From Hyphomicrobiaceae bacterium (GTDB lineage: Bacteria > Pseudomonadota > Alphaproteobacteria > Rhizobiales > Hyphomicrobiaceae), in assembly GCA_030655135.1 (NCBI GenBank), contig JAURWC010000084.1, positions 1 through 64,000 of the forward strand: DNA of 64,000 nt, read 5' to 3'. Both the position numbers and the translations under genes were made by a program. The notes beneath the pieces were generated by a model that saw only the letters and a list, made by a program, of their open reading frames with translations, was not told the DNA's origin and did no database searches. Shown here piece after piece: positions 7,124 through 21,194 of this stretch. Each line of letters opens with the position of its first letter. Position 1 is the stretch's first letter.

Positions 7124-9817
7124 TCATGCCTTTGATCGCGCGCCGGACAGCACGGCCACCGGCAGGTCAGCCAATATCCAGCCCAACTTGATGTGCTCAT
7201 CGGTGAGCGGGTACACCTCCCGGGTCAGAACATTTTCAACGGTCATGCCGCTTAAAGATGCCGGCAGCTGAATGACGGTATCCTGCCACAGGTGCTTGCC
7301 GATGTGCGGCTGGGATGCACCATCAAGCAGGCCGAGAGCCAGCCGCGAACCGACCACGATCACGGCATTCTGTTCGGTCATACGTGCAAAGGCCACCGCG
7401 TGATGGCCGAGTGGCCCGGCAACGGGCAGAGCAACATAGTCCGACGCGTAGAGGGCTTCGCCCAATCTGCTGCGCAGGTCCAGCCCCCGATGCAGGCAGT
7501 GCAGCTTCAGCTTTGCATCCTGCCAGGTCCGCAAAAGGTCTGCCGGTGTCGCCGGCTGCGACTGCAGCGCATTCTGCCGCGCAGAAAAATCGACTTCGCG
7601 CCGGTTATCCGGATCAACGAGCGCCAGATCCCAAAACTCGCTGCCTTGATAGATATCGGGCACGCCCGGCGCGAACAGCTTGATCATCAACTGCGTCAAG
7701 CTATTGACCGCACCCGCCAGCATCACGGAAGCGGCCATCCTAGCGAAGTCCGTCAAGAACGCACTTGAGGCAAACGCCGCGCGCACATAGCTCTCGAGGG
7801 CCGTTTCATAGGCCTGGTCGGGCTGCGTCCAACTTGTATGCAGCTTGGCCTCTCGTGCTGCCTTCTGCATGTAGGCAACCAATCTCTCCTGCAGCTCGCC
7901 AACGCCGTCTGCATCGCTGGCATCAAGGCCGGCGGGCCAGACGCCGAGCAGGGTCTGGTAGAATAGCCACTGCATCTCCGGCTCAGGAATGAGGGCGGCA
8001 TCGGCCCCGCCCTGATGCGGCAGCAGTATCTGGGTCCAGCGCTCGACACCTTGCGCCCAGAGCTCCGGTATCTCGCTGATCGCATAAATCCTGCAACGCG
8101 CGTCCTCGCCACGTTTGGTATCGTGCGTGGCAGTCGCCGTCAGAGCCCGGGGCGCCTTGTGCTGGCGCTCGATCATAGCGCGATGAAACGCGGCGACATC
8201 GCCTTTGAGCCAGGCGGGATCCCCGCCGACCTCGTTGAGCGCGATCAGCCGATTGAACCGGTAGAAGAGTGTATCTTCCAGGGCCTTCGCCATCAGCGGC
8301 CCCGTGGTCTGTTGAAATCTCGTCGCGAACGCCAGCGCGGCGACCTGCCGCTCCGGACCGTCCAGCTGAAGCGTCACATAGCGAACGATCAGATCGATCG
8401 CAGCCTCGTCCTCGACCTCGCGCGAGGCCTTTGCTGCAGCCGCTGAGGCTTGCAACACGTTGAGATCATCAGGCGTCGCGCCTGCCGTATCCACATAAGC
8501 CCGATAAACCGCCAAGTGCGCCGCAAGCTCGATGATCGCGCGACGCAGCGTATCGGCCCCGAAGTCCCGCGTATCGATGTCGCCGCGGGCTAGTTCGAGC
8601 GCCTGGCCCGTGAGCACGTCAAGTTCGCCGGCCAGATTACGCGTGATCGTGCGCCGTTTGATGGCAATCGATTCAGCCGCGACATCCGTTTCTCGCCCAA
8701 TGAATGTCTCGTAAGCGCGCGATAGCTGCGGCTCGCAATCGCCGATGAAGATTGCGGACGCGTCGCGCATGAACTCGTAGCCGGTCGTTCCCTGAACCGG
8801 CCACTGCGGTCGAAGGTCCTCGCCTTCGCCGAGGATCTTTTCGACGACGATATATATTTCATCGCCCACTTCCTGCCGCAGCCGGTTGAGATAGGCCAAA
8901 GGATCGGCAACGCCATCGACGTGGTCAATGCGCAGGCCATCGACTTTCCCCTCTCGCACGAGGCTAAGAATGGTGCGGTGTACGTCATCGAATACGCCGG
9001 ACTGTTCGACGCGGACGCCCACCAGATCGGAGATCTCGAAGAAGCGCCGGTATGTCAGGCTTTCACGCGACGCACGCCAATGCGCGAGGCGCCAAGGTTG
9101 CGCCTCCAAGATAGCATGCAGCGCCGCGGTATCGGCCGCGAGCGTCGACAGGGCGGCGTCGACTTTTTGCCCCATGCCAGCAGCGCTCGCAAGATCAGCC
9201 AGGTCGCGGCAGAGCGGCTTGCCGTTGTCCGGCGTGGACGACGCGAACCGGCGCGCGAGTTCGGCGAACGCATCGGCGTCCGCGAGCGTGAGGATCGTGG
9301 CGTAGCTCGGCGGGGTAAGCGGGAGTTCCAGATCGTAGTAGCAGGCGAGAAATTCACCCGCCTGCGTATCAAAGCGAAGGCGCAGCTCGCCTGCAGCCAG
9401 CGCCTCGCCATAGGCCTTCCCAAGCGTGGGGATAATCAATTTCGGCGCCGTCCAGTCGACATCGAAATGCTGGGCGAATCTGCTGACGGAGCCCCACTCA
9501 AGAACTTCGCGCCACCACGGATTGGCAGGGCTCGCCCCCATGTGGTTGGGCACAAAGTCGACGATCGTCTTTAATCCGTGCGCGTGCAGCGCCGATGCCA
9601 GCCTGGCAAAACCTGCAGATCCACCGAGATCGGGATCAATGTCATTGAAGTCCGCCGCATCATAGCCGTGTGTGGAACCTGGCACGGCGCGGAAGATCGG
9701 CGAAAGGTAGACGTGCGAAATACCCAACGTTTGCAGGTACGGAGCGATCTGCGCCGCCCGGTCAAACGTCATGCCCTCGCGCAACTGAAGCCTGTAGGTT
9801 GCAAGCGGCGTGTTCAT
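7124..9817 (-). CDS. treY: Malto-oligosyltrehalose synthase
   Basis: An 897-residue GH13 enzyme that converts the reducing-end alpha-1,4 bond of maltodextrin into the alpha,alpha-1,1 bond of maltooligosyl-trehalose. The N-terminus TYRLQLREGMTFDRAAQIAP and SPIFRAVPGSTHGYD are TreY hallmarks. The likely nucleophile is Asp298 in GLRIDHVDG, the acid/base glutamate lies in IVVEKILGEGE, and the third carboxylate in ATHDTKRGED. The ATG overlaps the malQ stop as ATGA. Its partner TreZ is encoded two genes upstream, so the glucan-to-trehalose route is complete. Confidence 0.96.
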   Translation of the reverse strand: MNTPLATYRLQLREGMTFDRAAQIAPYLQTLGISHVYLSPIFRAVPGSTHGYDAADFNDIDPDLGGSAGFARLASALHAHGLKTIVDFVPNHMGASPANPWWREVLEWGSVSRFAQHFDVDWTAPKLIIPTLGKAYGEALAAGELRLRFDTQAGEFLACYYDLELPLTPPSYATILTLADADAFAELARRFASSTPDNGKPLCRDLADLASAAGMGQKVDAALSTLAADTAALHAILEAQPWRLAHWRASRESLTYRRFFEISDLVGVRVEQSGVFDDVHRTILSLVREGKVDGLRIDHVDGVADPLAYLNRLRQEVGDEIYIVVEKILGEGEDLRPQWPVQGTTGYEFMRDASAIFIGDCEPQLSRAYETFIGRETDVAAESIAIKRRTITRNLAGELDVLTGQALELARGDIDTRDFGADTLRRAIIELAAHLAVYRAYVDTAGATPDDLNVLQASAAAAKASREVEDEAAIDLIVRYVTLQLDGPERQVAALAFATRFQQTTGPLMAKALEDTLFYRFNRLIALNEVGGDPAWLKGDVAAFHRAMIERQHKAPRALTATATHDTKRGEDARCRIYAISEIPELWAQGVERWTQILLPHQGGADAALIPEPEMQWLFYQTLLGVWPAGLDASDADGVGELQERLVAYMQKAAREAKLHTSWTQPDQAYETALESYVRAAFASSAFLTDFARMAASVMLAGAVNSLTQLMIKLFAPGVPDIYQGSEFWDLALVDPDNRREVDFSARQNALQSQPATPADLLRTWQDAKLKLHCLHRGLDLRSRLGEALYASDYVALPVAGPLGHHAVAFARMTEQNAVIVVGSRLALGLLDGASQPHIGKHLWQDTVIQLPASLSGMTVENVLTREVYPLTDEHIKLGWILADLPVAVLSGARSKA

Positions 9818-11694
9818 GCCGCAGCCTTCGGCCGCTCACGCGCCACCGCCTTGATGGTTTGCGCAAACAGCGAAAATCCAGGAAACTCTTCGAGCGTGAT
9901 CGGAAGCTTGCGGCACCAGTTCGGATATTCCATATGCGTTCCCGGCAGGTTCACCTGATCGACCGCGCCGGACAGGTCTTCCAGTTGCACACCAAACAGC
10001 CGGCACGGCGTGCGCGCCATGTGGACGTGCAATGCCACGAATACGTCGTCGGGCAGATCATTAGGTACCTCCCCTCCGTTCTGCGCCGTGGTTCGCAGCT
10101 GGTCGTTCAGCAAACCCGCGTTGGCAAGAAGCGCGAGCATATGCGATCGGTTGCGCTGTCGTTCCCGATACGCCTCTTCAGCAAAAGCATCCGACGCAAA
10201 GCCCAGCGTCTTGCGCGCGGTCACGTCCGTGCTCCACCACCAGCCCCGCAAGGTCGGCAGGTCGTGCGTCCCTACGCATGCAAAGGCTTCACGCGGAAAA
10301 GCCTCCGCCTCAAAGAAGCTGCCGTCCGGATGCCGTTCGAAGTAGAACACGCGGTAGCTCAACAGGCCGCGCTCTCGCATTACGTCGCGAAAGCCCACCG
10401 GCACCGTGCCGAGGTCCTCGCCAATGACCATCGACCGATAGCGTGCCGATAGCTCCGCCAAGCTGTCGAGCATGCGTCCGAACGGATAGCGCACGAAGCC
10501 GCCGCCACGCGCGTCGAGCCCCTTGGGGATCCAGAACAGGCGTTGCAGGCCCATCGCGTGATCGATGCGGATCGCACCAGCGGCGGCCATCGCAGCCGTT
10601 ACGTCACGCGCGAAAGGCTTCAAGTCGCGATCGATCAGGGTCGATGGCGTCATCGGTGCCAATCCCCAATCCTGCCCCAACTCGTTGAAAATGTCGGGCG
10701 GCGCGCCCACCTTGGCCTGCGTCGTTACCAGTTCCGGGTCGGCCCAGGTCGCGGCGCCGTCCGGTGCTACGCCGACCGCTAAATCCAGGTAGAGACCAAT
10801 GCGCATGCCGGCCGCGCGCGCGCGCCGTTGCGCTTCCGCCAGTTGCTGCGAGGCGATCCATTGCACCCACTGGTGCCAGACAATTTCACCGGCGTGCTCG
10901 GCAGCGAACTGCGACACCGCCAGTGACCGGCTATCCTGATATTCGCTCGGCCAGTTATGCCAGCCAGACCCGAGCCCGCGCTGCGCCATCGCATCGCTGA
11001 TCGCTTCGAACAGCGCAAATCGTTGAAGGTCGTCTCCCTGCTCCCGGCGGAAGGCGACAAAGGCCGGATCGAACTCCGGCGACTGTTGCTGATAGATGCG
11101 TTCGAGCACGCGGCGCTTGAGACCGGCAACGGCGACGTAATCCACCATCGGCGAGTGGCGAAGGCTCTCCATCGTCCCCGGATGCAGCCCCGCCAAGACG
11201 AGATTGCTGCCGGGCACACGGTCGAGTGCGATATAGTTGGGATTGAGAAACTGCCGCGTGGAAGGCGCATAGGGACTGCAACGCGCCGGTTCGCTCCAGA
11301 ACAGAATGTGCAACGGATTGAGACCGATGAAATCCGCGCCATGGCCCGCCGCCATCTCGGCGAGGCGCGCGAGGTCCTCGAAATCGCCGATGCCGTGATT
11401 GCGCTCCGAGCGGACGCCATAAAGCTGCACCGTCAAGCCCCAGGCGCGCTCGTCACGCAGCCACGGAGGCAGAAAGCAGATCTCCGCTCCACTGCCTTGC
11501 GGCGGCACCGACATCGGGGACACGCTCTCGTATTTGTCTTCCAGCGCAACGATATCTGGAACGCTGGTTCGCAGCATTGCGCTCAGCAGCAGGCGTTTGG
11601 TGCCGTCGGCAATGATCCGCTGCTCGCCGCTTTCGCTGATGTAGGTATGTTCGATGCCGTGGGCATCTGCCAAACGGTACAGGCCCTCGTTCAT
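9814..11694 (-). CDS. malQ: 4-alpha-glucanotransferase (amylomaltase)
   Basis: A 626-residue GH77 enzyme that disproportionates maltodextrins and releases glucose. Catalytic blocks are visible: RIDHAMGLQRLFWIP (nucleophile Asp), VIGEDLGTVP (acid/base Glu) and VGTHDLPTLRGWW (third Asp). The N-terminal about 90 residues are the usual MalQ extension. The start at 11694 overlaps the treZ stop (ATGA); the open frame to 11886 is antisense-free but inside treZ and is rejected. In this operon it probably recycles short maltodextrins left by GlgX, GlgP and TreY/TreZ. Confidence 0.95.
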   Translation of the reverse strand: MNEGLYRLADAHGIEHTYISESGEQRIIADGTKRLLLSAMLRTSVPDIVALEDKYESVSPMSVPPQGSGAEICFLPPWLRDERAWGLTVQLYGVRSERNHGIGDFEDLARLAEMAAGHGADFIGLNPLHILFWSEPARCSPYAPSTRQFLNPNYIALDRVPGSNLVLAGLHPGTMESLRHSPMVDYVAVAGLKRRVLERIYQQQSPEFDPAFVAFRREQGDDLQRFALFEAISDAMAQRGLGSGWHNWPSEYQDSRSLAVSQFAAEHAGEIVWHQWVQWIASQQLAEAQRRARAAGMRIGLYLDLAVGVAPDGAATWADPELVTTQAKVGAPPDIFNELGQDWGLAPMTPSTLIDRDLKPFARDVTAAMAAAGAIRIDHAMGLQRLFWIPKGLDARGGGFVRYPFGRMLDSLAELSARYRSMVIGEDLGTVPVGFRDVMRERGLLSYRVFYFERHPDGSFFEAEAFPREAFACVGTHDLPTLRGWWWSTDVTARKTLGFASDAFAEEAYRERQRNRSHMLALLANAGLLNDQLRTTAQNGGEVPNDLPDDVFVALHVHMARTPCRLFGVQLEDLSGAVDQVNLPGTHMEYPNWCRKLPITLEEFPGFSLFAQTIKAVARERPKAAA

Positions 11695-13529
11695 GGCTTG
11701 GCCTCCCGCAAACTCACGATCAGGCTGCAAGCAGGCAGTGTGTCGCCGGCCGGCTGCCGTGCGGCGTCGATGGAACTGAACAGGACGCGAGAGCCCGCCA
11801 ACCCCTTGCCGATCTCCGCGTGGGTGACAGCTGCGTCGTCGAAATTCACGGCCAGCTGCAATCTGCTGCCATCGCCGAGTTCCCACGAAACCGCAACCGC
11901 GCGATGCGAGATCACCGTGCCACTGCCCTGCCCACCGCGCATGCCGGCAAGGCGCGGCGCGATCTCGCGCGCGCGAATGTCGAGAAGGCGACGCACCAGA
12001 TCGAGCCTCGCGGCGTGGTCCGGCTCGGTGAGCGCCGCCCAGTCTAGCGTCACGGCCTGCGCGGTCTTAGGAGCATCAGGATCCGGGATTTGCTCACGCA
12101 GCTCGGGATCGGAGAATTGCGGCCATTTGCGGAATTCGTTGCGCCGGCCCTCGCGCACCAGCCGCCCAAGCTCACCGCCAAAGTCCGTGAAATACAGGAA
12201 CGGCCGCGTCTCGCCCCACTCCTCGCCCATGTAGAGCAGCGGGATCTGCGGGCTCAGCAACAAGGTCGCGGTCAGCACTTCGACCATTGGCGCGCTGGCC
12301 AACGTCGTCAGCCGCTCGCCGAAGGCACGATTGCCGACCTGGTCGTGGTTCTGCAAAAAATTGACGAAAGCAGTTGGCGGCAGCATCAAACACGGCTCAC
12401 CTCGCGGTGCGCCGTCGCGGTATGGCGAGGGCTGACCTTGGTAGACGTATCCCTCCATCAATGCCCGAAGCATATGGTCTGCAGCGTCGGCGGCGTAGTC
12501 GCCATAATAGCCGTCGCTTTCGCCGGTACCGATCGTGTGAGCGACGTGGTGATAGTCGTCGTTCCATTCCGCTGTGAACAGCTTCGGCCGTCCGGCGTCA
12601 TCGCGCTCGTGAAGGTGCACGATATTGCGATCGTCCTCTGTCGTCAGATGGATGTGGCGATCAGTGATCCGCTCGCGCACCGCGAGCGCAAGCCGGTCCA
12701 GGATCGGCGTCTCCGACTGATCCTCGATTTGGTCGATCGCGTCGAGGCGCAAGCCGTCGAAGCGATATTCCTCCAGCCAGAACATCGCGTTCTCGATAAA
12801 GAAGTCGCGCACCGGTGCCTTCTCATAGGCAATGGCCGCACCCCACGGCGTATGCCGCTCGGGATGGAAGAACTCGGGCGCGTAGAGGCTCAGGTAATTG
12901 CCGTCCGGGCCGAAGTGGTTGTAGACGACGTCTAGCAGTGCCATCAGCCCGCGCTCGTGCATCGCATCGATCAGCTGTTTCAGGCCCTCAGGCCCGCCAT
13001 AGGCGCGATGCGGTGCGTACAGCAGCACGCCATCGTAACCCCACCCGCGATCTCCGCCGAACTGTGCGACAGGCATCAGTTCGATTGCCGTAACACCGAC
13101 AGTCGCCAGATGATCGAGCCGGCGTTTGACGCCATCGAATGTCCCTTCCGGCGTGAACGTCCCCGTATGCAGTTCATAAATGACAGCGGTTTCCCAGGGC
13201 CGGCCTTTCCAATCCGCAGTCTTCCAAGCGTGCGCTCGCGGATCGACGAGCCGCGACGGCCCGTGCACATCACCGATCTGCGCCCTGGCTGCTGGATCAG
13301 GCACGACCGTGCCGTCACTCAGTTTGAAGCCATAGCCCTCTCCGATACCGACCAGGTCGGTGTCCAAGTCAAACCACCCGTCGCCACGCGGATTCATGGC
13401 CTGTTGGGCATTCGTGCCCGCCGCAACTAGAGACAGCGACGGCTGCGCGGGCGCCCACAAACGGAAGCGCGCTCCACCGCCCGGAAGCGGCATAGCGCCC
13501 CAACTTAAGTCGAACGCGTAGCGGCTCAT
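11691..13529 (-). CDS. treZ: Malto-oligosyltrehalose trehalohydrolase
   Basis: A 612-residue GH13 enzyme that cleaves trehalose from maltooligosyl-trehalose made by TreY. An N-terminal carbohydrate-binding beta domain (residues 1-100, GGGARFRLWAPAQPSLSL) precedes the barrel. Catalytic segments are FDGLRLDAIDQI (Asp), LFTAEWNDDYHH (Glu) and FLQNHDQVGNRAFGERL (Asp). It overlaps glgX upstream and malQ downstream by four bases each. Length and motif order match TreZ rather than GlgB or GlgX. Confidence 0.95.
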   Translation of the reverse strand: MSRYAFDLSWGAMPLPGGGARFRLWAPAQPSLSLVAAGTNAQQAMNPRGDGWFDLDTDLVGIGEGYGFKLSDGTVVPDPAARAQIGDVHGPSRLVDPRAHAWKTADWKGRPWETAVIYELHTGTFTPEGTFDGVKRRLDHLATVGVTAIELMPVAQFGGDRGWGYDGVLLYAPHRAYGGPEGLKQLIDAMHERGLMALLDVVYNHFGPDGNYLSLYAPEFFHPERHTPWGAAIAYEKAPVRDFFIENAMFWLEEYRFDGLRLDAIDQIEDQSETPILDRLALAVRERITDRHIHLTTEDDRNIVHLHERDDAGRPKLFTAEWNDDYHHVAHTIGTGESDGYYGDYAADAADHMLRALMEGYVYQGQPSPYRDGAPRGEPCLMLPPTAFVNFLQNHDQVGNRAFGERLTTLASAPMVEVLTATLLLSPQIPLLYMGEEWGETRPFLYFTDFGGELGRLVREGRRNEFRKWPQFSDPELREQIPDPDAPKTAQAVTLDWAALTEPDHAARLDLVRRLLDIRAREIAPRLAGMRGGQGSGTVISHRAVAVSWELGDGSRLQLAVNFDDAAVTHAEIGKGLAGSRVLFSSIDAARQPAGDTLPACSLIVSLREAKP

Positions 13530-15628
13530 TTCCAGTTACCGCGCAGCACGTAGAGTGCTCGCCCGGGAACGATCAGTTCGGAGTTCGCCGGCACATCGCC
13601 GTCCTCCTGCTCGATCGTGCCTTTGTCGGTGTTGATCACCAGCTGCCACTGGCACGCCTTTGACAGCTGCGGGATCTTGAACGACACACCCTCATGAAAC
13701 GCATTGACCAGGATCAGCGCCGCGCCGCCGCCCTTCTCGGCCAGCATGAGCCCGACGCTGCGGTTGTGTCCATTAGCCCAGTCGTCCGGCTGCATCTCCT
13801 GACCGTCGGCTCGTAGCCACGTCACGTCCTTCAGGTCCTTGTGCACCACGTCGCCGTGCAGAAACTTGGCCTGCCTCAGCAGCGGCATGCCGTGCCGCAA
13901 GCGCAAAAGCCCGCGCGTGAACTCGTAGAATGACTGGTCGCGCGCGTCGATGTCGCGCCATTTCAGCCAAGCGATGTCGTTGTCTTGGCAATAGGCATTG
14001 TTGTTGCCGAATTGCGTCCGGCCGACTTCGTCGCCCATCAGGATCATCGGCGTGCCCTGCGAGACGAGAAGCGTCGTCATCAGGTTGCGCCGCATGCGAT
14101 CGCGCAGGTCGAGGATGGCAGGATCGTCCGTCTGTCCTTCGACACCGCAGTTCCAACTGCGGTTGTCGTCGTGGCCGTCGCGGTTGTCTTCCTCGTTCGC
14201 CGCGTTGTGTTTTTCGTTGTAGGCGTAGAGGTCGTACAGCGTGAAGCCGTCGTGAGCCGTGATGAAATTGATGCTGGCCGACGGCTTCCGGCCGCTCTTG
14301 TCGAACAGGTCAGCTGAGCCCAGCAGGCTGCCGGCAAGGGCCGAAAGCAGGCCGTCTTCGCCCTTCCAGAACGATCGCGTATCATCGCGGAACCGCCCGT
14401 TCCACTCACTCCAGCCCGGCGGGAAATTGCCGACCTGGTAGGCGCCCTCGCCCAGATCCCACGATTCCGAAATCAGCTTTACCTTCGACAAAACGGGATC
14501 CTGCCGCATGGCGGCTAGGAACGAACTCTGCGGCGAGAAGGCCCGGTCATCACGCGCCAGCGACGTTGCAAGGTCGAAGCGGAAGCCGTCGATGCCGTAG
14601 TGCTCCGTCCAGTGGCGCAGACTGGCGGTGACCAATTGCAGCACGCGCGGGTTGCCCAGGTTCAACGTGTTGCCGCATCCCGTCGTATCGAAATAAAAGC
14701 GCGGATCATCCGTCAGCTTGTAGTACGAGGCATTGTCGATGCCGCGGAACGACAGCGTCGGCCCGAGGTGGTTGCCTTCGCACGTATGGTTGTAGACGAC
14801 GTCGAGAATGACCTCGATTCCCGCTTCATGCAGTTGCTCCACACTGCGGCGGATTTCGTCTGGGTCGCCTTCGGAGAGATAATGCGGCGCGGGCGCAAAG
14901 AAGCCGAGCGTGCTGTAGCCCCAGTAGTTCTTCAGGTTTTTTTCGACCAGATAGCGGTCATCGTAGAACGCGTGGATCGGCATCAACTCCACGGCGGTAA
15001 CGCCCAAGCGGACGAGATGCTCGACCGCCTTCGGGTGCGCCAGTGCGGCGAACGTACCGCGAATGCGTTCCGGGATGTCCGGATGCAGCTGTGTCAGGCC
15101 TTTGACGTGAGCTTCGTAGACGACGGTGTCGGCCCAATCGCGTGGCAACAGTTTCTTCTTCGGGATCGGCAGGCGCCATTTCGATGAGGCGCGCCCGGCC
15201 ACGACGGCCTTGGGCGTGAAGGCGGCGCTGTCGCGCTCGTCCATCTTGTCGTCTGCCTCGTCCTCGCCAAGCACATAGCCGAAGTGGGCGTCATCCCAAT
15301 CCAAGTTTCCGGCGAGCTGTTTGGCCCAAGGGTCGATCAACAGCTTGTGCGGGTTGAAACGGTGACCTTCGGCAGGCGCGTAGGGGCCATGCACGCGGTA
15401 GCCATAAAGCTGGCCGGGCTTGAGGCCGGGAACGTAGCCGTGCCAGATCTCGTCGGAGTATTCAGGAAGCGGAACGCGCGCGGTCTCGTGTCCATCTGCG
15501 TCGAACAGACAGAGCTCAACCTTCGTCGCGTTCGCGGAATAGAGGGCGAAGTTGACACCTCGTGCGTCGGCCGTAGCGCCCAGCGAGACCGGGGAGCCCG
15601 GCTGGATGCGGATGCGAGAGCGGCTCAT
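13526..15628 (-). CDS. glgX: Glycogen debranching enzyme (isoamylase type)
   Basis: A 700-residue GH13 debranching enzyme that hydrolyses alpha-1,6 branches of the glucan, preferring short limit-dextrin branches. The N-terminal CBM48-like domain begins [19 protein letters not shown]. Catalytic blocks are [15 protein letters not shown] (Asp), [18 protein letters not shown] (Glu) and [17 protein letters not shown] (Asp). The start at 15628 overlaps the glgB stop (ATGA). The longer frame to 15805 runs into glgB and is not used. It produces linear chains for TreY, GlgP and MalQ. Confidence 0.95.
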   Translation of the reverse strand: MSRSRIRIQPGSPVSLGATADARGVNFALYSANATKVELCLFDADGHETARVPLPEYSDEIWHGYVPGLKPGQLYGYRVHGPYAPAEGHRFNPHKLLIDPWAKQLAGNLDWDDAHFGYVLGEDEADDKMDERDSAAFTPKAVVAGRASSKWRLPIPKKKLLPRDWADTVVYEAHVKGLTQLHPDIPERIRGTFAALAHPKAVEHLVRLGVTAVELMPIHAFYDDRYLVEKNLKNYWGYSTLGFFAPAPHYLSEGDPDEIRRSVEQLHEAGIEVILDVVYNHTCEGNHLGPTLSFRGIDNASYYKLTDDPRFYFDTTGCGNTLNLGNPRVLQLVTASLRHWTEHYGIDGFRFDLATSLARDDRAFSPQSSFLAAMRQDPVLSKVKLISESWDLGEGAYQVGNFPPGWSEWNGRFRDDTRSFWKGEDGLLSALAGSLLGSADLFDKSGRKPSASINFITAHDGFTLYDLYAYNEKHNAANEEDNRDGHDDNRSWNCGVEGQTDDPAILDLRDRMRRNLMTTLLVSQGTPMILMGDEVGRTQFGNNNAYCQDNDIAWLKWRDIDARDQSFYEFTRGLLRLRHGMPLLRQAKFLHGDVVHKDLKDVTWLRADGQEMQPDDWANGHNRSVGLMLAEKGGGAALILVNAFHEGVSFKIPQLSKACQWQLVINTDKGTIEQEDGDVPANSELIVPGRALYVLRGNWK

Positions 15629-17852
15629 TGGCCACCTCCGTTCGCGCCGTCTTGCACGAAGACGACGACACCAAGGGGCGGCAGCGTGAGCCGCAGCGAA
15701 TACGGCTGGCCATGCTGCGCGTTGGCGTCCGCGACGCGCGCGCCGCTGTTGCCGACATCGGTGCCCCCGTACGCGGATGCATCCGAATTGAGACGCTCGA
15801 TCCATCGCCCGCCGTGCGGAACGCCGATGGCGTAGTTCTCGCGGACGACGGGCGTGAAGTTACAGACGACGAGGGCAGGCGGCTCACCGTCCCGGCCGTT
15901 GCGCAGAAAGGCCAACACGCTGTCGTTGGCGTTGCCGCCATCGATCCACGTGAAACCCTCGGGCTCGCAGTCAAGCTGGTGCAGCGCGGGAACTGTCCGG
16001 TACAGCTTGTTGAGATCACGCACCAGATTCTGAATGCCGCGATGCGCGCCATCGGCCAGCAGATGCCAGTCAAGGGAGTGATCGTGCGACCACTCGGCTT
16101 CCTGCGCAAACTCGCACCCCATGAACAGCAGCTTCTTGCCCGGATGCGTCCACATGAATGCGAGATACGCCCGCAAGTTGGCAAATCGCTGCCAGCGGTC
16201 GCCCGGCATTTTGCCGATCAGCGAGCCCTTGCCGTGCACCACTTCGTCGTGACTGATCGGCAGGATGAAGTTTTCGTTCCACGCGTAGATCAAGCCGAAC
16301 GTCAGCTTGTCGTGATGGTGCTTGCGGTGAATGGGATCTTGCGAAATGTATTGAAGCGTGTCGTGCATCCAGCCCATGTTCCATTTGTAGCCGAACCCGA
16401 GGCCGCCGCCGTCGACGGGGCGTGAGACCTGCGGCCAAGCCGTCGATTCTTCTGCAATCGTGATCGCGCCAGGATTGTCGGCGTAGACGCGGGTATTCAT
16501 ACTTTGGAGAAAGTCGACAGCTTCCAGGTTCTCGCGGCCGTTGTTGATGTTCGGCACCCATTCGCCGGGCTGGCGGCTGTAGTCGAGGTACAGCATCGAG
16601 GCCACCGCATCTACGCGCAGACCGTCGATGTGATAGTTCGCCAGCCAGAACTGCGCATTGGACTCCAGGAAATTCGCGACCTCCCGCCGCCCGTAGTTGT
16701 AGATCAGCGTGTTCCAGTCTTTGTGGAAGCCGCGCCGCGGATCCTCGTGCTCGTAAAGCGCCGTGCCATCGAAGCGGGCCAGACCATGCGCGTCGGATGG
16801 AAAATGCGCCGGTACCCAGTCGACGAGAACGCCGATGCCGGCCTCATGGAAGCGGTCGACAAAGCGAGCGAAGGCTTCCGGCGGTCCAAACCGCGCGGTC
16901 GGCGAGAACAGGCCGACGGGCTGATAGCCCCACGAGCCGCCAAACGGATATTCCGAAATCGGCATCAGTTCGATGTGGGTGAAGCCCAGATCCTGCACGT
17001 ACGGTATGAGCTCGTCAGCAAGGCGGCCGTAGTCGAGCAGACTGTCACCACTGCCCCGACGCCACGAGGCAAGATGCACCTCGTAGATCGAAATCGGCGC
17101 TGAGCGATCGTTGGCGGCGGCACGATGCTGCATCCAGCGCTCGTCGTTCCAGACGATCGCGCGGCCATCGTGCACGCGAGAAGCGGTTCCAGGCGGCAGT
17201 TCGGAGCCTTGCCCATAGGGATCTGCCCGTGCCGGAAGCAGCCGGCCGGTCGAGTCCAGCAGCTCGTATTTGTAATATTCGCCCGCCTGTATGCCAGGAA
17301 TGAAGATCTCGAAAATGCCGGCGCCGGGATGTTTGCGCATGGGATGCACGCGGCCGTCCCAGCCGTTGAACAGGCCGACCACGCTTGCGCGACTGGCGTT
17401 CGGCGCCCAGACGGCAAATGCAACGCCGGTCACACCATCGATCTCCATCGGGTGCGCGCCGAGGTGATCGTAGGCCTTGCGGTGACGCCCCTCGCCGAAC
17501 AAATGCAGGTCCAGTTCGCCCAATATCGGCGCGAAACGGTAAGGATCATCGATTTCCCAGGTATCGCTGCCGCGCGTGAAACGCACGTGATATCGGCCGA
17601 CCTGTGCCGACGTCACCGCGCTGAAGAAGCCGCGCGGGTCGATCTTATCCAAGCCCAGCAACACGCTGCCAGTGCTTGCGTCGATGATCGTGGCCGTCTC
17701 GGCTGCGGGGTGGAAGACGTTGAACGCGGTTTCGCCACCGCCGGCAGCATGCGGCCCCAGGACAGCAAATGGATCCCCGGACGTGCCGGAGACGATAGCC
17801 TCGATATCAGCGGAAGGTTTCATCATGCCCGTTGCCCTGGCTGCAGATTGTG

Positions 17853-17856
<4 letters not shown>
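15625..17856 (-). CDS. glgB: 1,4-alpha-glucan branching enzyme
   Basis: A 743-residue GH13 branching enzyme with the long form (N1 plus CBM48 N-terminal domains, residues about 20-230) common in operons that also hold glgE. Catalytic segments are [19 protein letters not shown] (Asp), [11 protein letters not shown] (Glu) and [20 protein letters not shown] (Asp). It creates alpha-1,6 branches on chains elongated by GlgE. The ATG at 17856 overlaps the stop of treS/pep2 (ATGA). Confidence 0.97.
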
Positions 17857-21190
<3,334 letters not shown>

Positions 21191-21194
<4 letters not shown>
